64,000 bases of DNA from Leucobacter celer subsp. astrifaciens (GTDB lineage Bacteria; Actinomycetota; Actinomycetes; Actinomycetales; Microbacteriaceae). The stretch covers positions 124,001 through 188,000 of the forward strand of contig NZ_JHEI01000136.1 of NCBI RefSeq assembly GCF_001273835.1, read 5' to 3'. Below the pieces are notes generated by a model. It was not told where the DNA came from, ran no database searches, and saw only the letters and a list, made by a program, of their open reading frames with translations. This document shows, in pieces, positions 16,376-25,271 of this stretch (within the stretch, counting starts at the first letter, position 1; each line of letters begins with the position of its first letter). The position numbers and the translations under genes were made by a program.

Positions 16376-16444
16376 ACGGAGCGTTCGTGCACGCTCCGTT
16401 CCTGTGACGCTCTCAGGCTCCCCCCTGCGATGGGTGGGAGCCTG
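16376..16444 (+). terminator. two hairpins between rplS and lepB
   Basis: ACGGAGCGT pairs with ACGCTCCGT (16376-16399), and CAGGCTCCC pairs with GGGAGCCTG (16414-16444). Neither has a strong T run; together they probably terminate or attenuate rplS transcription before lepB. Confidence 0.6.
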
Positions 16445-16514
16445 AAGTGTCTCTACGGAGTCACTGGGTGGGCGCAATGCGCACCGATCGGATATCGATG
16501 CTTGGGGAGTGTTC

Positions 16515-17231
16515 ATGAGCGAAGCCGACACGCCGGAGACCCCGCGGCGGTCGCGCCGCAGCGGGTTCGTCGGGTTCCTGCGAGATCTCGTCGTGATCCT
16601 GCTGGTCGCGTTCCTCGTCTCCTTCCTCCTGAAGACGTTCCTGGTGCGCAGCTTCTACATCCCCTCCGTCTCGATGGAGCAGACGCTCAAGGTCAACGAC
16701 CGCATCCTGGTCAACCAGCTGGTGCCGGGTGTCGTCCCCGTGCACCGGGGCGACGTCGTGGTGTTCAAGGACCCGGGCGGCTGGCTGCTGCCGCGCAGCG
16801 TCGACCCGCCCCAGGGATTCGAGCGAGTGCTGCAGTCGGTGGGCCTCGCGGCCGACACCAGCCACGAGTACGTGGTGAAACGGGTGATCGGGATCGGCGG
16901 CGATCGGGTCGAGTGCTGCGATGCCGATGGCCGGGTGACGGTGAACGGCATTCCGCTCGACGAGCCGTACATCGTGATCCCGCCCGGCGAGGAGCGCGCG
17001 TCCAAGATCGACTTCGACGTGACCGTGCCGCAGGACTCGGTCTGGGTGATGGGCGACAACCGCTACCAGAGCAAGGACTCGCGCTACAACCAGGAGCAGC
17101 CGGGACGGGGGTTCGTGCCCGAGAGCGAGATCGTCGGCCGCGCGTTCCTGCTCAACTGGCCGCTGAACCGCTTCACCTGGCTCGGAACTCCGGAGGGCAC
17201 GTTCACCGGCGTCGAAGAGGCCCGGCAGTGA
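16515..17231 (+). CDS. lepB: signal peptidase I
   Basis: Membrane-anchored serine protease (238 residues) that removes signal peptides from exported proteins. One transmembrane helix spans about residues 22-44. The catalytic serine is Ser53 in YIPSVSMEQTL, and the general-base lysine is in VVKRVIGIGGDRVE near residue 118. The family box VWVMGDNR is near residue 177. The ATG at 16515 is preceded by GGGGAG, which favours it over the GTG two codons upstream. Its stop overlaps the GTG of rnhB (GTGA), so translation is coupled. Confidence 0.95.
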   Translation: MSEADTPETPRRSRRSGFVGFLRDLVVILLVAFLVSFLLKTFLVRSFYIPSVSMEQTLKVNDRILVNQLVPGVVPVHRGDVVVFKDPGGWLLPRSVDPPQGFERVLQSVGLAADTSHEYVVKRVIGIGGDRVECCDADGRVTVNGIPLDEPYIVIPPGEERASKIDFDVTVPQDSVWVMGDNRYQSKDSRYNQEQPGRGFVPESEIVGRAFLLNWPLNRFTWLGTPEGTFTGVEEARQ

Positions 17232-17881
17232 TCGAGGCCCCGCTCGCCGCGCCGTCGAAGGATCCGACGCTCGAGGTCGAGCGGGAGTGCTTCGCAGCGG
17301 GCGCGGCGCTCGTGATCGGGATCGACGAGGTCGGGCGAGGAGCCGTCGCCGGTCCCGTCGCGGTCGGGGTGCACGCGGTGCTCGCGGGCATCGACGCGTT
17401 CCCCGAAGGGCTGCGCGACTCGAAGCTGCTGAGCGAGAAGCGGCGCGAGGCGATGGCGCCGCTCGTGCTCGAGTGGGGGCCCGGGGCCGTCGGTTTCGGC
17501 AGCGCGGAGGAGATCGATGCGCGCGGCATCAACGCCATGCTGGGTGAGGCCGCGCGGCGGGCGCTGCTCGAACTGCACGCGGTCGGGGTGCCCGTCGACC
17601 GTGCGGTGATCCTGCTCGACGGCTCGCACGACTGGCTCTCGCCGGTGCTGCGGAATCCGCTCGACGTGCGCACCCGGGTGGGGGCGGATCGCAGCTGCGC
17701 GAGCGTGGCGGCGGCGTCCGTGCGCGCCAAGGTGCGGCGCGACGCCGTGATGCGGGAGGCGCACGACGCGCACCCCGAGTACGGGTGGGCGTCGAACAAG
17801 GGCTACGGATCCCGCGCGCACTACGACGGGATCGCCGAGCACGGCCTCACCGAGCTGCACCGGCGCACCTGGATCAAATAG
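17228..17881 (+). CDS. rnhB: ribonuclease HII
   Basis: Enzyme of 217 residues that nicks RNA in RNA-DNA hybrids and removes misincorporated ribonucleotides. The signature IGIDEVGRGAVAGPVAVG carries the first two metal-binding acidic residues; LRDSKLLSEKRRE, GINAMLGEAARRAL and RSCASVAAASVRAKVRRD follow in the expected order. The GTG start overlaps the lepB stop. This start is within a much longer open frame, but upstream sequence in that frame is the shadow of lepB. The -10 of rph lies 22 bases after the stop. Confidence 0.95.
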   Translation: MIEAPLAAPSKDPTLEVERECFAAGAALVIGIDEVGRGAVAGPVAVGVHAVLAGIDAFPEGLRDSKLLSEKRREAMAPLVLEWGPGAVGFGSAEEIDARGINAMLGEAARRALLELHAVGVPVDRAVILLDGSHDWLSPVLRNPLDVRTRVGADRSCASVAAASVRAKVRRDAVMREAHDAHPEYGWASNKGYGSRAHYDGIAEHGLTELHRRTWIK

Positions 17882-17915
17882 GGAGAGGACTCCCGCTGCG
17901 CGGTAGTCTGGTCTG

Positions 17916-18662
17916 GTGAATTCGACACCAGACGCACGCGCCGACGGGCGCTCTCCGGCGCAGATGCGCCCCGTGACCATCGAGCGGGGCTGGAGCGCCC
18001 AGGCAGAGGGCAGCGCACTCATCTCCTTCGGCGACACCAAGGTGCTCTGCACCGCCTCCTTCACTCCCGGTGTGCCCCGCTGGCTGGCCGGGAAGGGCAC
18101 GGGCTGGGTCACCGCCGAGTATTCGATGCTGCCGCGGTCGACGAACGAGCGGATGCAGCGGGAGTCGGTGAAGGGTCGCATCGGAGGCCGCACGCACGAG
18201 ATCTCGCGGCTCATCGGGCGCAGTCTGCGCGCTGTCATCGACACCAAGGCGCTGGGCGAGAACACCATCGTCATCGACTGCGACGTGCTGCAGGCCGACG
18301 GCGGCACGCGCACCGCATCGATCACCGGCGCCTACGTGGCGCTGGCCGACGCGATCGCGTGGGCGCGGGTGCAGGGGCACATCGCCAAGAAGGCGCAGCC
18401 GCTCATCGACAGTGTGGCCGCCGTATCGGTGGGTATCGTCGACGGCGTGCCGCTGAGCGACCTCGCCTACGTGGAGGACTCCCGAGCCGAGACCGACATG
18501 AACGTGGTGGTGACCGGGACCGGCGACTTCGTCGAGGTGCAGGGGACCGCCGAGGGCGTGCCGTTCAAGCGCGCGGAGCTCGATGTGCTGCTCGATCTGG
18601 CACTCGCGAGCGCCGGCGAACTCGCCGAGCTGCAGCGCGCCGTGCTGGCGGAGGAGCGGTAG
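17916..18662 (+). CDS. rph: ribonuclease PH
   Basis: Phosphorolytic 3'-5' exoribonuclease (248 residues) that trims tRNA 3' ends. Conserved blocks include [50 protein letters not shown], and the [17 protein letters not shown] stretch with the phosphate site; the catalytic aspartates are in [18 protein letters not shown] hexamer ends six bases before the GTG start, so the transcript appears leaderless. It lies two bases upstream of the rdgB start, and the pairing of these two genes is common. Confidence 0.96.
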   Translation: MNSTPDARADGRSPAQMRPVTIERGWSAQAEGSALISFGDTKVLCTASFTPGVPRWLAGKGTGWVTAEYSMLPRSTNERMQRESVKGRIGGRTHEISRLIGRSLRAVIDTKALGENTIVIDCDVLQADGGTRTASITGAYVALADAIAWARVQGHIAKKAQPLIDSVAAVSVGIVDGVPLSDLAYVEDSRAETDMNVVVTGTGDFVEVQGTAEGVPFKRAELDVLLDLALASAGELAELQRAVLAEER

Positions 18663-18664
18663 AC

Positions 18665-19270
18665 ATGACGCGGACCCTGGTGCTGGCCTCGCACAACACC
18701 CACAAGCTCGAGGAGCTGCGCCGCATCCTCGGCCCGCTCATCCTGGGCATCGAGCTCGTCGGCTACGACGGGCCCGAGCCGGTGGAGAACGGACTGAGCT
18801 TCGAGGAGAACGCGCTGCTCAAGGCGCGGGCCGCCGCGGCTCACACCGGCCTCCCCGCCATCGCGGACGACTCGGGCATCGCCGTCGACGTGCTCGGTGG
18901 CTGCCCGGGAATCTTCTCGGCGCGCTGGGGCGGGCCGGAGCGCAGCGACACCGCCAACGTCGCACTGCTGCTGTGGCAGCTCACGGACGTCGCCGATGCG
19001 CACCGTGCGGCCGGCTTCGTGTGCGCCGCCGCGCTGGTGCTGCCGCCGTCCGGAGACGAGCCGGGCGCGGAGATCTGCGAGCTCGGGGTCTGGCAGGGGA
19101 GCGTGCTGCGCGAGCCGGTCGGAGAACGGGGCTTCGGCTACGACCCGATCTTCCGGCCCGAGGGCGAGCAGCGCTCCGCCGCGGAGCTCACCGCGGCGGA
19201 GAAGGACCTGCTGTCGCATCGCACCCGTGCGTTCAGCACGCTCGCGCCCGCCATCCGCGACCTCGTCTGA
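18665..19270 (+). CDS. rdgB: RdgB/HAM1-family non-canonical purine NTP pyrophosphatase
   Basis: House-cleaning enzyme of 201 residues that hydrolyses dITP, ITP and XTP to monophosphates so they are not built into DNA or RNA. It shows VLASHNTHKLEELRRIL with the nucleotide-binding lysine, FEENALLKARAAA, the ADDSGIAVDVLGGCPGIFSARW block with the catalytic aspartate pair, and the C-terminal GFGYDPIFRPEG and SHRTRAF. Start ATG 18665, two bases after the rph stop, so it belongs to the rph operon. Confidence 0.95.
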   Translation: MTRTLVLASHNTHKLEELRRILGPLILGIELVGYDGPEPVENGLSFEENALLKARAAAAHTGLPAIADDSGIAVDVLGGCPGIFSARWGGPERSDTANVALLLWQLTDVADAHRAAGFVCAAALVLPPSGDEPGAEICELGVWQGSVLREPVGERGFGYDPIFRPEGEQRSAAELTAAEKDLLSHRTRAFSTLAPAIRDLV

Positions 19271-19398
19271 CCCCGGAGAGGCCTGAGAACGTCGGCTTGT
19301 GAGGACCCTGAGCCCGAGCCCGAGTGCCCCGCATCTGCGCCCTGCGGCACCCAACACGCGAGTGACATCATTTCGATCCAGAGATGGAGATTACGACG

Positions 19399-22300
19399 AT
19401 GACGGAACAGCAATCGGGTGGCCTGGTGCGCCCGGATATCTCTGAGAGCGACGCGAGCATCATCGCGCGCGCCTGCTATGGCCTCGAGGTTTCGGCGCGC
19501 GAACTCGGCAGCAACCAGGACCGCAACTTCGTGCTCGAGGAGCCCGACGGCACCCGCAGCGTGCTGCGGGTCGACAACCCCGTGTTCGGCGACGACGCCC
19601 GTGACGCCCAGCACGCCGCCCTCGACGCCTACCGCGCCGCCGGAGTGCCGGTGCCGGCGGTGCTGCCCGGCTTGGACGGCGCACTCACGCAGCGCTGCGC
19701 TCACGGCTACGCGGTGCGGCGAAGCGAGTTCGCGCCCGGCGAGCCTATGGTGGACGCCGGCTACTTCGCGCCCGTGGTGCTGGAGGAGTTCGGCGCCCTC
19801 GCCGCGGCGTCGGTGAACGCGCTCGCGGGCCTCGCGCACCCGGGGCTGGCCCGCGAGCACATGTGGACGATGGACGTCGCGCACGCCGAGACGGTGAAGC
19901 TCGCACCCGCCATCGCCGACGAGGCGCTGCGCGATCGTGTGCTCGCGATCGCCGACGAGGCGCAGGCGGCGCTGGCGCTCGTGGTCGACGCACTGCCCGT
20001 GCAGGCGATCCACGGCGATCTCACCGATGACAACGTGACCGGTCTGCGGGGCGATGACACCCGACTGCACCCGCACACCGTGCTCGACCTCGGCGACCTC
20101 GCCTACGGCTGGCGGGTCTCCGAACTCGCGGTCACGGCGTCGTCGATGCTGCACCACGAGCCCGAGCGCCCGCTGCGGGTGCTCGACACGGTCGCGGCCT
20201 TCCACCGAGACGCGCCGCTGTCGGCCGCCGAGGCGCGGGCCGTGTGGCCGCTCATCGTGCTGCGCGGTGCGATCCTCGTGGCGAGCGGCTGGCGACAGCT
20301 CGAGATCGACGGCGGCAACGACTACGCGCGCGATCGGATCGCGGGGGAGCAGGCTATCTTCGACGCCGCCACCGCCCTGCCGCTCGCGGAGATGACCGAG
20401 CACGTGCTCGCACGGCTCGGGTTCGTCGGAGTGCCGGACGGGACCGGTCTGAAGCTGCTGGCGATGCCCGCCCCGAACCCGCCGGTTGAGCGATTGACGC
20501 AGAAGGGAGTCGAAACCGAGGCGCAACGCGGTGATTTCGACTCGCTCCGCTCGCTCAATCGGCGAGGTGGGGAGCTCCGCTCGCTGCTGCCGGAACTCGA
20601 CGGCGACGTCGTGCTGCTCGACCCGGGAGTGGAGTCGGAGGCGCTCGAAGCCGGGAAGTGGCTCGCGGAGGACGGCGAGGAGCGGCTCATCGCGGAGGCG
20701 CTGCAGGGCGGGACGGCAGCCGCCGTGCTGCCATACGGCGTGTACCGCCTCACCCGCACCGCGATCGACGCCGCCGACGCGGCCGAGACGTGGCCCATCG
20801 GCACCGAGGCATGGGTTGCCGCGGGCGATGAACTCGTCGTGACGGCTCCGCTGGGCGGCACGATCGCTGCGGCGTCCGATCGGGGGATCCTGCTCGATCT
20901 GCGAGACGGCTGGTTCCTGTCGATCGATGGCGCGGCCGCCACCGTCGCCGTTGACGAGGAGGTGCAGACCGGCGGTGGCATCGCGCTGCTCGCCGCCGCC
21001 GCCGATCCCCGGCCCATCGCCGTCACCCTCTGCCGCGCCGACGCGATCGACGGCGCGGCACCGCCGATCCTCTCCCTCGACGTGCCCGACCCGGGACGCG
21101 CGCAGCTCGTCGCGCCTGACCGGGCGCCGGCCTGGCGACGCTTCACTCACGACCCCGCGGCGATCCTGAACCTCGAATCGCTCGCGCAGCGCGACGACTC
21201 CGCCGACGAGCAGCTGCGCCGGGAGGGCATCTTCGCCAGCGCGCAGGAGCGCTACTACGAGCGCCCCATGCAGATCGAGCGCGGCTGGCGGCACCACCTC
21301 GTCGACACGACGGGCCGCGCCTACATCGACATGGTCAACAACGTCACGGGTCTCGGCCACGGCCACCCCGGCGTGGCCGACGCGGTGAACCGTCAGATCC
21401 GCATCCTCAACACGAACTCGCGCTTCCTGTACCGCGAGCTGGCCGAGTACAGCGAGCGCCTGCTCGCGCTGCTGCCCGAGGACAGCGGCCTCGACACCGT
21501 GCTGCTCGTGAACTCGGGATCCGAGGCCGTCGACCTCGCCCTGCGCCTGGCGCAGGCCGCGACGGGGCGCAAGACCGTCGTCGCGCTGCGCGAGGCCTAT
21601 CACGGCTGGACGATGGCGAGCGACGCCGTCACGACGAGCGCCTACGACAACCCCTATGCCCTCGAGAACCGTCCCGACTGGATCCACGTCGCCGACGTTC
21701 CCAACCGCTTCCGCGGCACGTACCGCGGCGAGGCGGGTGACGCCTCCGTGGGCGCGCGGTACGCGGAGGACCTCGGCGCCGATCTCGACCGGCTGGCGGG
21801 CGAGGGTCGAGGCGTCGCCGCCTTCATCTGCGAGTCGGTACTCGGCAACGCGGGCGGGGTGCTGCTGCCCGACGGTTATCTCTCCGACGTCTACGCGCGG
21901 GTGCGCGCCGCGGGCGGGCTGTGCATCGCGGACGAGGTGCAGGTCGGTTTCGGCCGCATGGGCTCGAGCTTCTGGGGCTTCGAGCAGTCGGGGGTGGTGC
22001 CCGACCTCATCACGATCGCGAAGCCCATGGGCAACGGTTTCCCGATCGGCGGCGTCATCACGTCGAAGCGGGTGGCCGATGCACTCGCCACGCAGGGCCA
22101 GTTCTTCTCGTCGGCGGGCGGCAACCCGCTGAGCTGCCGAGTCGGCATCGCGGTGCTCGACGCGATGGAGGCCGAGGGGCTGCAGGCGAATGCGCGTGTG
22201 GTCGGCGATCGCCTCGCCGCGGGCTTCCGGGAACTCGGCGAGCGGCACCCGATCATCGGCCCCGTGCACGGCGAGGGGCTGTACCTCGGCGTGGAGCTGG

Positions 22301-22500
22301 TGCGGGATCGCGCGACGCTCGAGCCCGCGACGCCGGAGGCCGCGGCGATCTGCGAGCGGCTGAAGGAGCTGGGCGTCATCGTGCTCACCACCTCGGAGCG
22401 CTCGAACGTGCTGAAGGTGAAGCCGCCGCTGTGCCTCACCGCCGAGAGCGCCGACTTCGTGATCGCCGCGCTCAACCGGGTGCTCACCGAGGGGTGGTAG
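19399..22500 (+). CDS. fused APH-fold kinase and class III aminotransferase/phospholyase
   Basis: Three-part protein of 1033 residues. Residues about 25-325 form an aminoglycoside phosphotransferase-like kinase with the catalytic HGDLTDDN at 205-212 and LDLGD after it. Residues about 420-590 look like a barrel-sandwich domain related to lipoyl or degenerate M23 domains (VAAGDELVVTAPLGGTI). Residues about 610-1033 are a class III PLP enzyme with ADEVQVGFGR near 845 and the PLP lysine in IAKPMGNG near 875. In animals the same families are separate proteins (hydroxylysine kinase and the phospholyases ETNPPL/PHYKPL). The likely logic is phosphorylation of an amino alcohol followed by elimination; substrate unknown. 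ATG 19399 has GGAG nine bases upstream. Confidence 0.85.
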   Translation: MTEQQSGGLVRPDISESDASIIARACYGLEVSARELGSNQDRNFVLEEPDGTRSVLRVDNPVFGDDARDAQHAALDAYRAAGVPVPAVLPGLDGALTQRCAHGYAVRRSEFAPGEPMVDAGYFAPVVLEEFGALAAASVNALAGLAHPGLAREHMWTMDVAHAETVKLAPAIADEALRDRVLAIADEAQAALALVVDALPVQAIHGDLTDDNVTGLRGDDTRLHPHTVLDLGDLAYGWRVSELAVTASSMLHHEPERPLRVLDTVAAFHRDAPLSAAEARAVWPLIVLRGAILVASGWRQLEIDGGNDYARDRIAGEQAIFDAATALPLAEMTEHVLARLGFVGVPDGTGLKLLAMPAPNPPVERLTQKGVETEAQRGDFDSLRSLNRRGGELRSLLPELDGDVVLLDPGVESEALEAGKWLAEDGEERLIAEALQGGTAAAVLPYGVYRLTRTAIDAADAAETWPIGTEAWVAAGDELVVTAPLGGTIAAASDRGILLDLRDGWFLSIDGAAATVAVDEEVQTGGGIALLAAAADPRPIAVTLCRADAIDGAAPPILSLDVPDPGRAQLVAPDRAPAWRRFTHDPAAILNLESLAQRDDSADEQLRREGIFASAQERYYERPMQIERGWRHHLVDTTGRAYIDMVNNVTGLGHGHPGVADAVNRQIRILNTNSRFLYRELAEYSERLLALLPEDSGLDTVLLVNSGSEAVDLALRLAQAATGRKTVVALREAYHGWTMASDAVTTSAYDNPYALENRPDWIHVADVPNRFRGTYRGEAGDASVGARYAEDLGADLDRLAGEGRGVAAFICESVLGNAGGVLLPDGYLSDVYARVRAAGGLCIADEVQVGFGRMGSSFWGFEQSGVVPDLITIAKPMGNGFPIGGVITSKRVADALATQGQFFSSAGGNPLSCRVGIAVLDAMEAEGLQANARVVGDRLAAGFRELGERHPIIGPVHGEGLYLGVELVRDRATLEPATPEAAAICERLKELGVIVLTTSERSNVLKVKPPLCLTAESADFVIAALNRVLTEGW
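20484..20560. repeat. REP-like palindromic element inside the kinase-aminotransferase gene
   Basis: A left arm at 20484-20517 (begins GGTTGAGCGA, ends GAGTCGAAACC) faces a right arm at 20530-20560 (begins GGTGATTTCGACTCGC, ends GCTCAATC) that is its imperfect reverse complement. Both share TTGAGCGA and GAGTCGAAA in inverted positions, the pattern of short intergenic palindromes known in Microbacteriaceae. Here it lies in frame, between the kinase and the central domain, and encodes about 26 residues of charged linker (VERLTQKGVETEAQRGD part). Confidence 0.8.
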
Positions 22501-22529
22501 CCGCCCAGGCGGCGGGAACGACCGCGCGG

Positions 22530-22535
22530 TAGACT
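22530..22535 (+). promoter_or_regulatory. -10 element of the murL-murD2 operon
   Basis: TAGACT ends eight bases before the murL ATG, so transcription should start at or next to the start codon. It gives murL-murD2 a promoter separate from the upstream fusion gene. Confidence 0.55.
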
Positions 22536-22543
22536 GCTGGATC

Positions 22544-23932
22544 ATGGCATCAGCGTCACCCACTCCGCAGGCCTCGGCCGATTCGCCCGCTCCGACCGCG
22601 CACGTGACGCACTTCGAATGCCTCGAGCCGCAGCTCGAGGGGTCGACCGTGCGGTTGCGGTACGCGGCACGGGCCGGCGACGAGCCGGTCGCCGAGTTCA
22701 CCGAGGTCGTCGAGCTGCCGGCCGCGCTCGACGGTGCACCCGCGCCGGTCGTCGAGGGTGTGCTGCGCCTGCTGTCGCTCGCCGCTTCGCTCAGCTACTT
22801 CAAGGCCTTCGCGCCCGCCGTGCTCGTGGTGCCGGACGGACTCACCGACGCCGAGCGCGCCTTCATCACCGCGCTGATCGGGGGCGGACTCGGGGAGTTC
22901 GCCTTCGTCAATCAGATGCCCGAGGTGCTGTCGACCGAGGTGCAGGCGCCGGTGCTGCCGGTCGCACAGGCCGGTGAGCCCGCTGCGACGCCCGCGGATC
23001 CGGAGTCCGGCGATTCCCGGCGCCTGCTCGTCGCCGTCGGCGGAGGCAAGGACTCGATCGTCTCGATCGAGTCGCTGCGCGGCGCGGGCCTCGACGTGGG
23101 CCTCTTCGCGGTCAACACCCAGCCGCCGATGGCCCGTACGGCCGAGGTGGCGCAGCTGCCGCTGCACGAGGTGCGGCGCCGACTCGATCCCGAGCTCTTC
23201 GCGCTGAACGCCGCCGGGGCGCCCAACGGCCACATCCCGGTGACCGCGGTCAACTCCCTCATCGCGGTGCTCACGGCCCTCGCGCTCGGATACGACGGTG
23301 TGGTGTTCAGCAACGAGGCCGGATCCTCGTACGGCAACTTCGCGTGGGCCGGCCGCGTCATCAACCATCAGTGGTCGAAGGGCATCGAGTTCGAGCGACT
23401 GCTGCGCGAGACGCTGCCGGCCGGAGCCCCGGACTACGTATCGCTGCTGCGGCCGATCAACGAGATCCGGATCGCGCGGCGCTTCGCGACGCTCACCGAC
23501 TACCACCCGGTCTTCACGAGCTGCAATCGGGCCTTCCGCATTCACGGCGCGTCGGCGACCTGGTGCGGAGACTGCCCCAAGTGCCGCTTCATCTTCCTGA
23601 TGCTCGCCCCGTTCGTGCGCCGCGACGAGCTGCTCGAGATCTTCGGCGGCCGCGACCTGTTCGCGGACGAGGGGCAGCTGACGGGCTTCCTCGAGCTGCT
23701 GGGCACCGACGGACTCGTCAAGCCGTTCGAGTGCGTGGGCGAGCCCGATGAGTGCCGCGTAGCGCTGTCCCTGCTGCGCGAGCGCGACGACTGGAGCGGC
23801 CATCCCTTCCTCGGCCGTCCCGAGATCGCCGGGGTCTCGGCCACCGCCGCCGAGCGCGAGGCGGTCTTCGCCTGGCACGCGGGCGAGCACTTCCTGTATC
23901 CGCAGCTGGAGGCGGTGGCCCGTGCGATTTGA
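22544..23932 (+). CDS. murL: UDP-MurNAc-L-Ala-L-Glu epimerase MurL
   Basis: Protein of 462 residues matching MurL, the ATP-dependent epimerase that converts the terminal L-glutamate of UDP-MurNAc-L-Ala-L-Glu to D-glutamate. A PP-loop-like GGGKDS is at 166-171, followed by FAVNTQPPMARTA, SNEAGSSYGNFAWAGR, QWSKGIEFE, and a cysteine pair in WCGDCPKCRF at 341-347. The assignment is strengthened by the next gene, a MurD2 ligase, whose start overlaps this stop by 11 bases. This pair was defined in Xanthomonas as a substitute for glutamate racemase plus MurD and has actinobacterial homologues. Whether murI and murD also exist in this genome is not visible. Confidence 0.88.
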   Translation: MASASPTPQASADSPAPTAHVTHFECLEPQLEGSTVRLRYAARAGDEPVAEFTEVVELPAALDGAPAPVVEGVLRLLSLAASLSYFKAFAPAVLVVPDGLTDAERAFITALIGGGLGEFAFVNQMPEVLSTEVQAPVLPVAQAGEPAATPADPESGDSRRLLVAVGGGKDSIVSIESLRGAGLDVGLFAVNTQPPMARTAEVAQLPLHEVRRRLDPELFALNAAGAPNGHIPVTAVNSLIAVLTALALGYDGVVFSNEAGSSYGNFAWAGRVINHQWSKGIEFERLLRETLPAGAPDYVSLLRPINEIRIARRFATLTDYHPVFTSCNRAFRIHGASATWCGDCPKCRFIFLMLAPFVRRDELLEIFGGRDLFADEGQLTGFLELLGTDGLVKPFECVGEPDECRVALSLLRERDDWSGHPFLGRPEIAGVSATAAEREAVFAWHAGEHFLYPQLEAVARAI

Positions 23933-25265
23933 CGAGCTCGACGGCAGGGACGTCGTGATCTGGGGTGCGGGCCGCGAGGGCCGCGCCGCGCACGCGGAAC
24001 TCGCGCGCCGCGGGGTCTCGGCGACGATCGCGGTGACCGGGGTCGGATCCGCGCCCGATGACCTGCGGGCCGTCGCCGTCGACGGCGATGAGGCACTCGA
24101 CCGTCTGCTCGCGGCCGAGGTCGTGGTGAAGTCGCCGGGGATCCCGCGGACCTCGCCCGATTTCGTGCGGATCGCGGAGAGCGGTGCGAGACTCACCTCG
24201 CTGATGGATCTCTGGCTCAACGAGAACGCGGATCGTGTGATCGCGGTGACCGGCACCAAGGGCAAGAGCACCACCGCGACGCTCGTGCGCCACGTGCTCG
24301 ACGCGCTCGGCTATCGGGCCGCACTCGCGGGCAACGTCGGGGTCGCGGTCGCCGGCGACCTCGATCCGCAGGTGCAGGCCGCCGTGACCGAGGTGTCGAG
24401 CTATCAGGCCTCCGACCTGACCGCGTCGCCCCGCGTCGCGGTGCTCACCTCGCTGTATCCCGAGCACCTGCCGTGGCACGGCGGCTACGAGCGCTACGTC
24501 GCCGACAAGCTCAATCTCGTCGCGCACGGCCCCGAGACGGTGGTCGTGCCGTCGCGCGAGCACGAGCTGTTCGACCTGGCCGCCGAGCGGGCGGGGGAGC
24601 GCACGCGCATGATCACTCCGGGGGAGCTCGGGATCCGCGCGCACGACGACCGCCTCGTCTGGGGCGGCGTGGGAGAGCTCTCGGCAGACGACTTCGGGCT
24701 GCGGGGGGCGCACAACCTCGTCAACGCGGCGCTCGCGCTGACCGCGGTGCACGCCTTCACGGGAATGGGCGACGCGGATCGTGCGCGCGCACTGGACGCC
24801 GTGCGCACGTTCGCGCCGCTGCAGCACCGGCTCGAGGTGATCCCCTCGGGTGACGGACGCACCTGGATCGATGACAGCCTCGCCACGGCGCCGCAGGCGG
24901 TCGTCGCGGCGCTCACCGCCTACGCCGATGCGCGGGTGACCCTGATCGCCGGCGGAGCCGAGCGGGACCTGCCCTTCGCGCCGCTCGTCGACTACCTCGC
25001 GGAGCGCGGCGATGCGTTTCCCGTGCGGGTGATCGGCACGGGCCCCGCGGGGGCCAGGCTGATCGCGGAGGCGGACGATCGGGTTCCGCGGACGCTGCTG
25101 GCGCGCAACTTCGCAGACGCGCTCGCGCTCGCGCGCTCCGGCTCGACCGAGCGCGAGGTGATCCTGCTGTCTCCGGGCGCTCCCAGCTTCGACGAGTTCG
25201 CCGACTACGAGGCGCGGGCCGCGGCGTTCCGGGCCGCCGCCGAGTCGACGGCCGACGGGGAATAG
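23922..25265 (+). CDS. murD2: UDP-MurNAc-L-Ala--L-glutamate ligase MurD2
   Basis: Mur ligase of 447 residues that adds L-glutamate to UDP-MurNAc-L-Ala, making the substrate of MurL. An N-terminal Rossmann-like domain (DVVIWGAGREGRAA) is followed by the ATP loop TGTKGKSTT at 110-118, TEVSSYQASDL, YPEHLPWHGGYERY, and the C-terminal LQHRLEVIPSGDGRTWIDDS. It is similar to MurD but is paired with murL, which is the reason for choosing MurD2. The GTG start lies inside the end of murL with an 11-base overlap in another frame, so translation is coupled. It is convergent with the next gene, six bases away. Confidence 0.87.
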   Translation: MRFDELDGRDVVIWGAGREGRAAHAELARRGVSATIAVTGVGSAPDDLRAVAVDGDEALDRLLAAEVVVKSPGIPRTSPDFVRIAESGARLTSLMDLWLNENADRVIAVTGTKGKSTTATLVRHVLDALGYRAALAGNVGVAVAGDLDPQVQAAVTEVSSYQASDLTASPRVAVLTSLYPEHLPWHGGYERYVADKLNLVAHGPETVVVPSREHELFDLAAERAGERTRMITPGELGIRAHDDRLVWGGVGELSADDFGLRGAHNLVNAALALTAVHAFTGMGDADRARALDAVRTFAPLQHRLEVIPSGDGRTWIDDSLATAPQAVVAALTAYADARVTLIAGGAERDLPFAPLVDYLAERGDAFPVRVIGTGPAGARLIAEADDRVPRTLLARNFADALALARSGSTEREVILLSPGAPSFDEFADYEARAAAFRAAAESTADGE

Positions 25266-25271
25266 CCCGTA

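Noticed and set aside
19138..22701. 1187-residue open frame on the minus strand
   Set aside because: It is the antisense shadow of the kinase-aminotransferase fusion and its flanks. High GC removes stop codons; the translation is rich in Arg, His, Gly and Asp with no domain, while the plus strand carries clear motifs.
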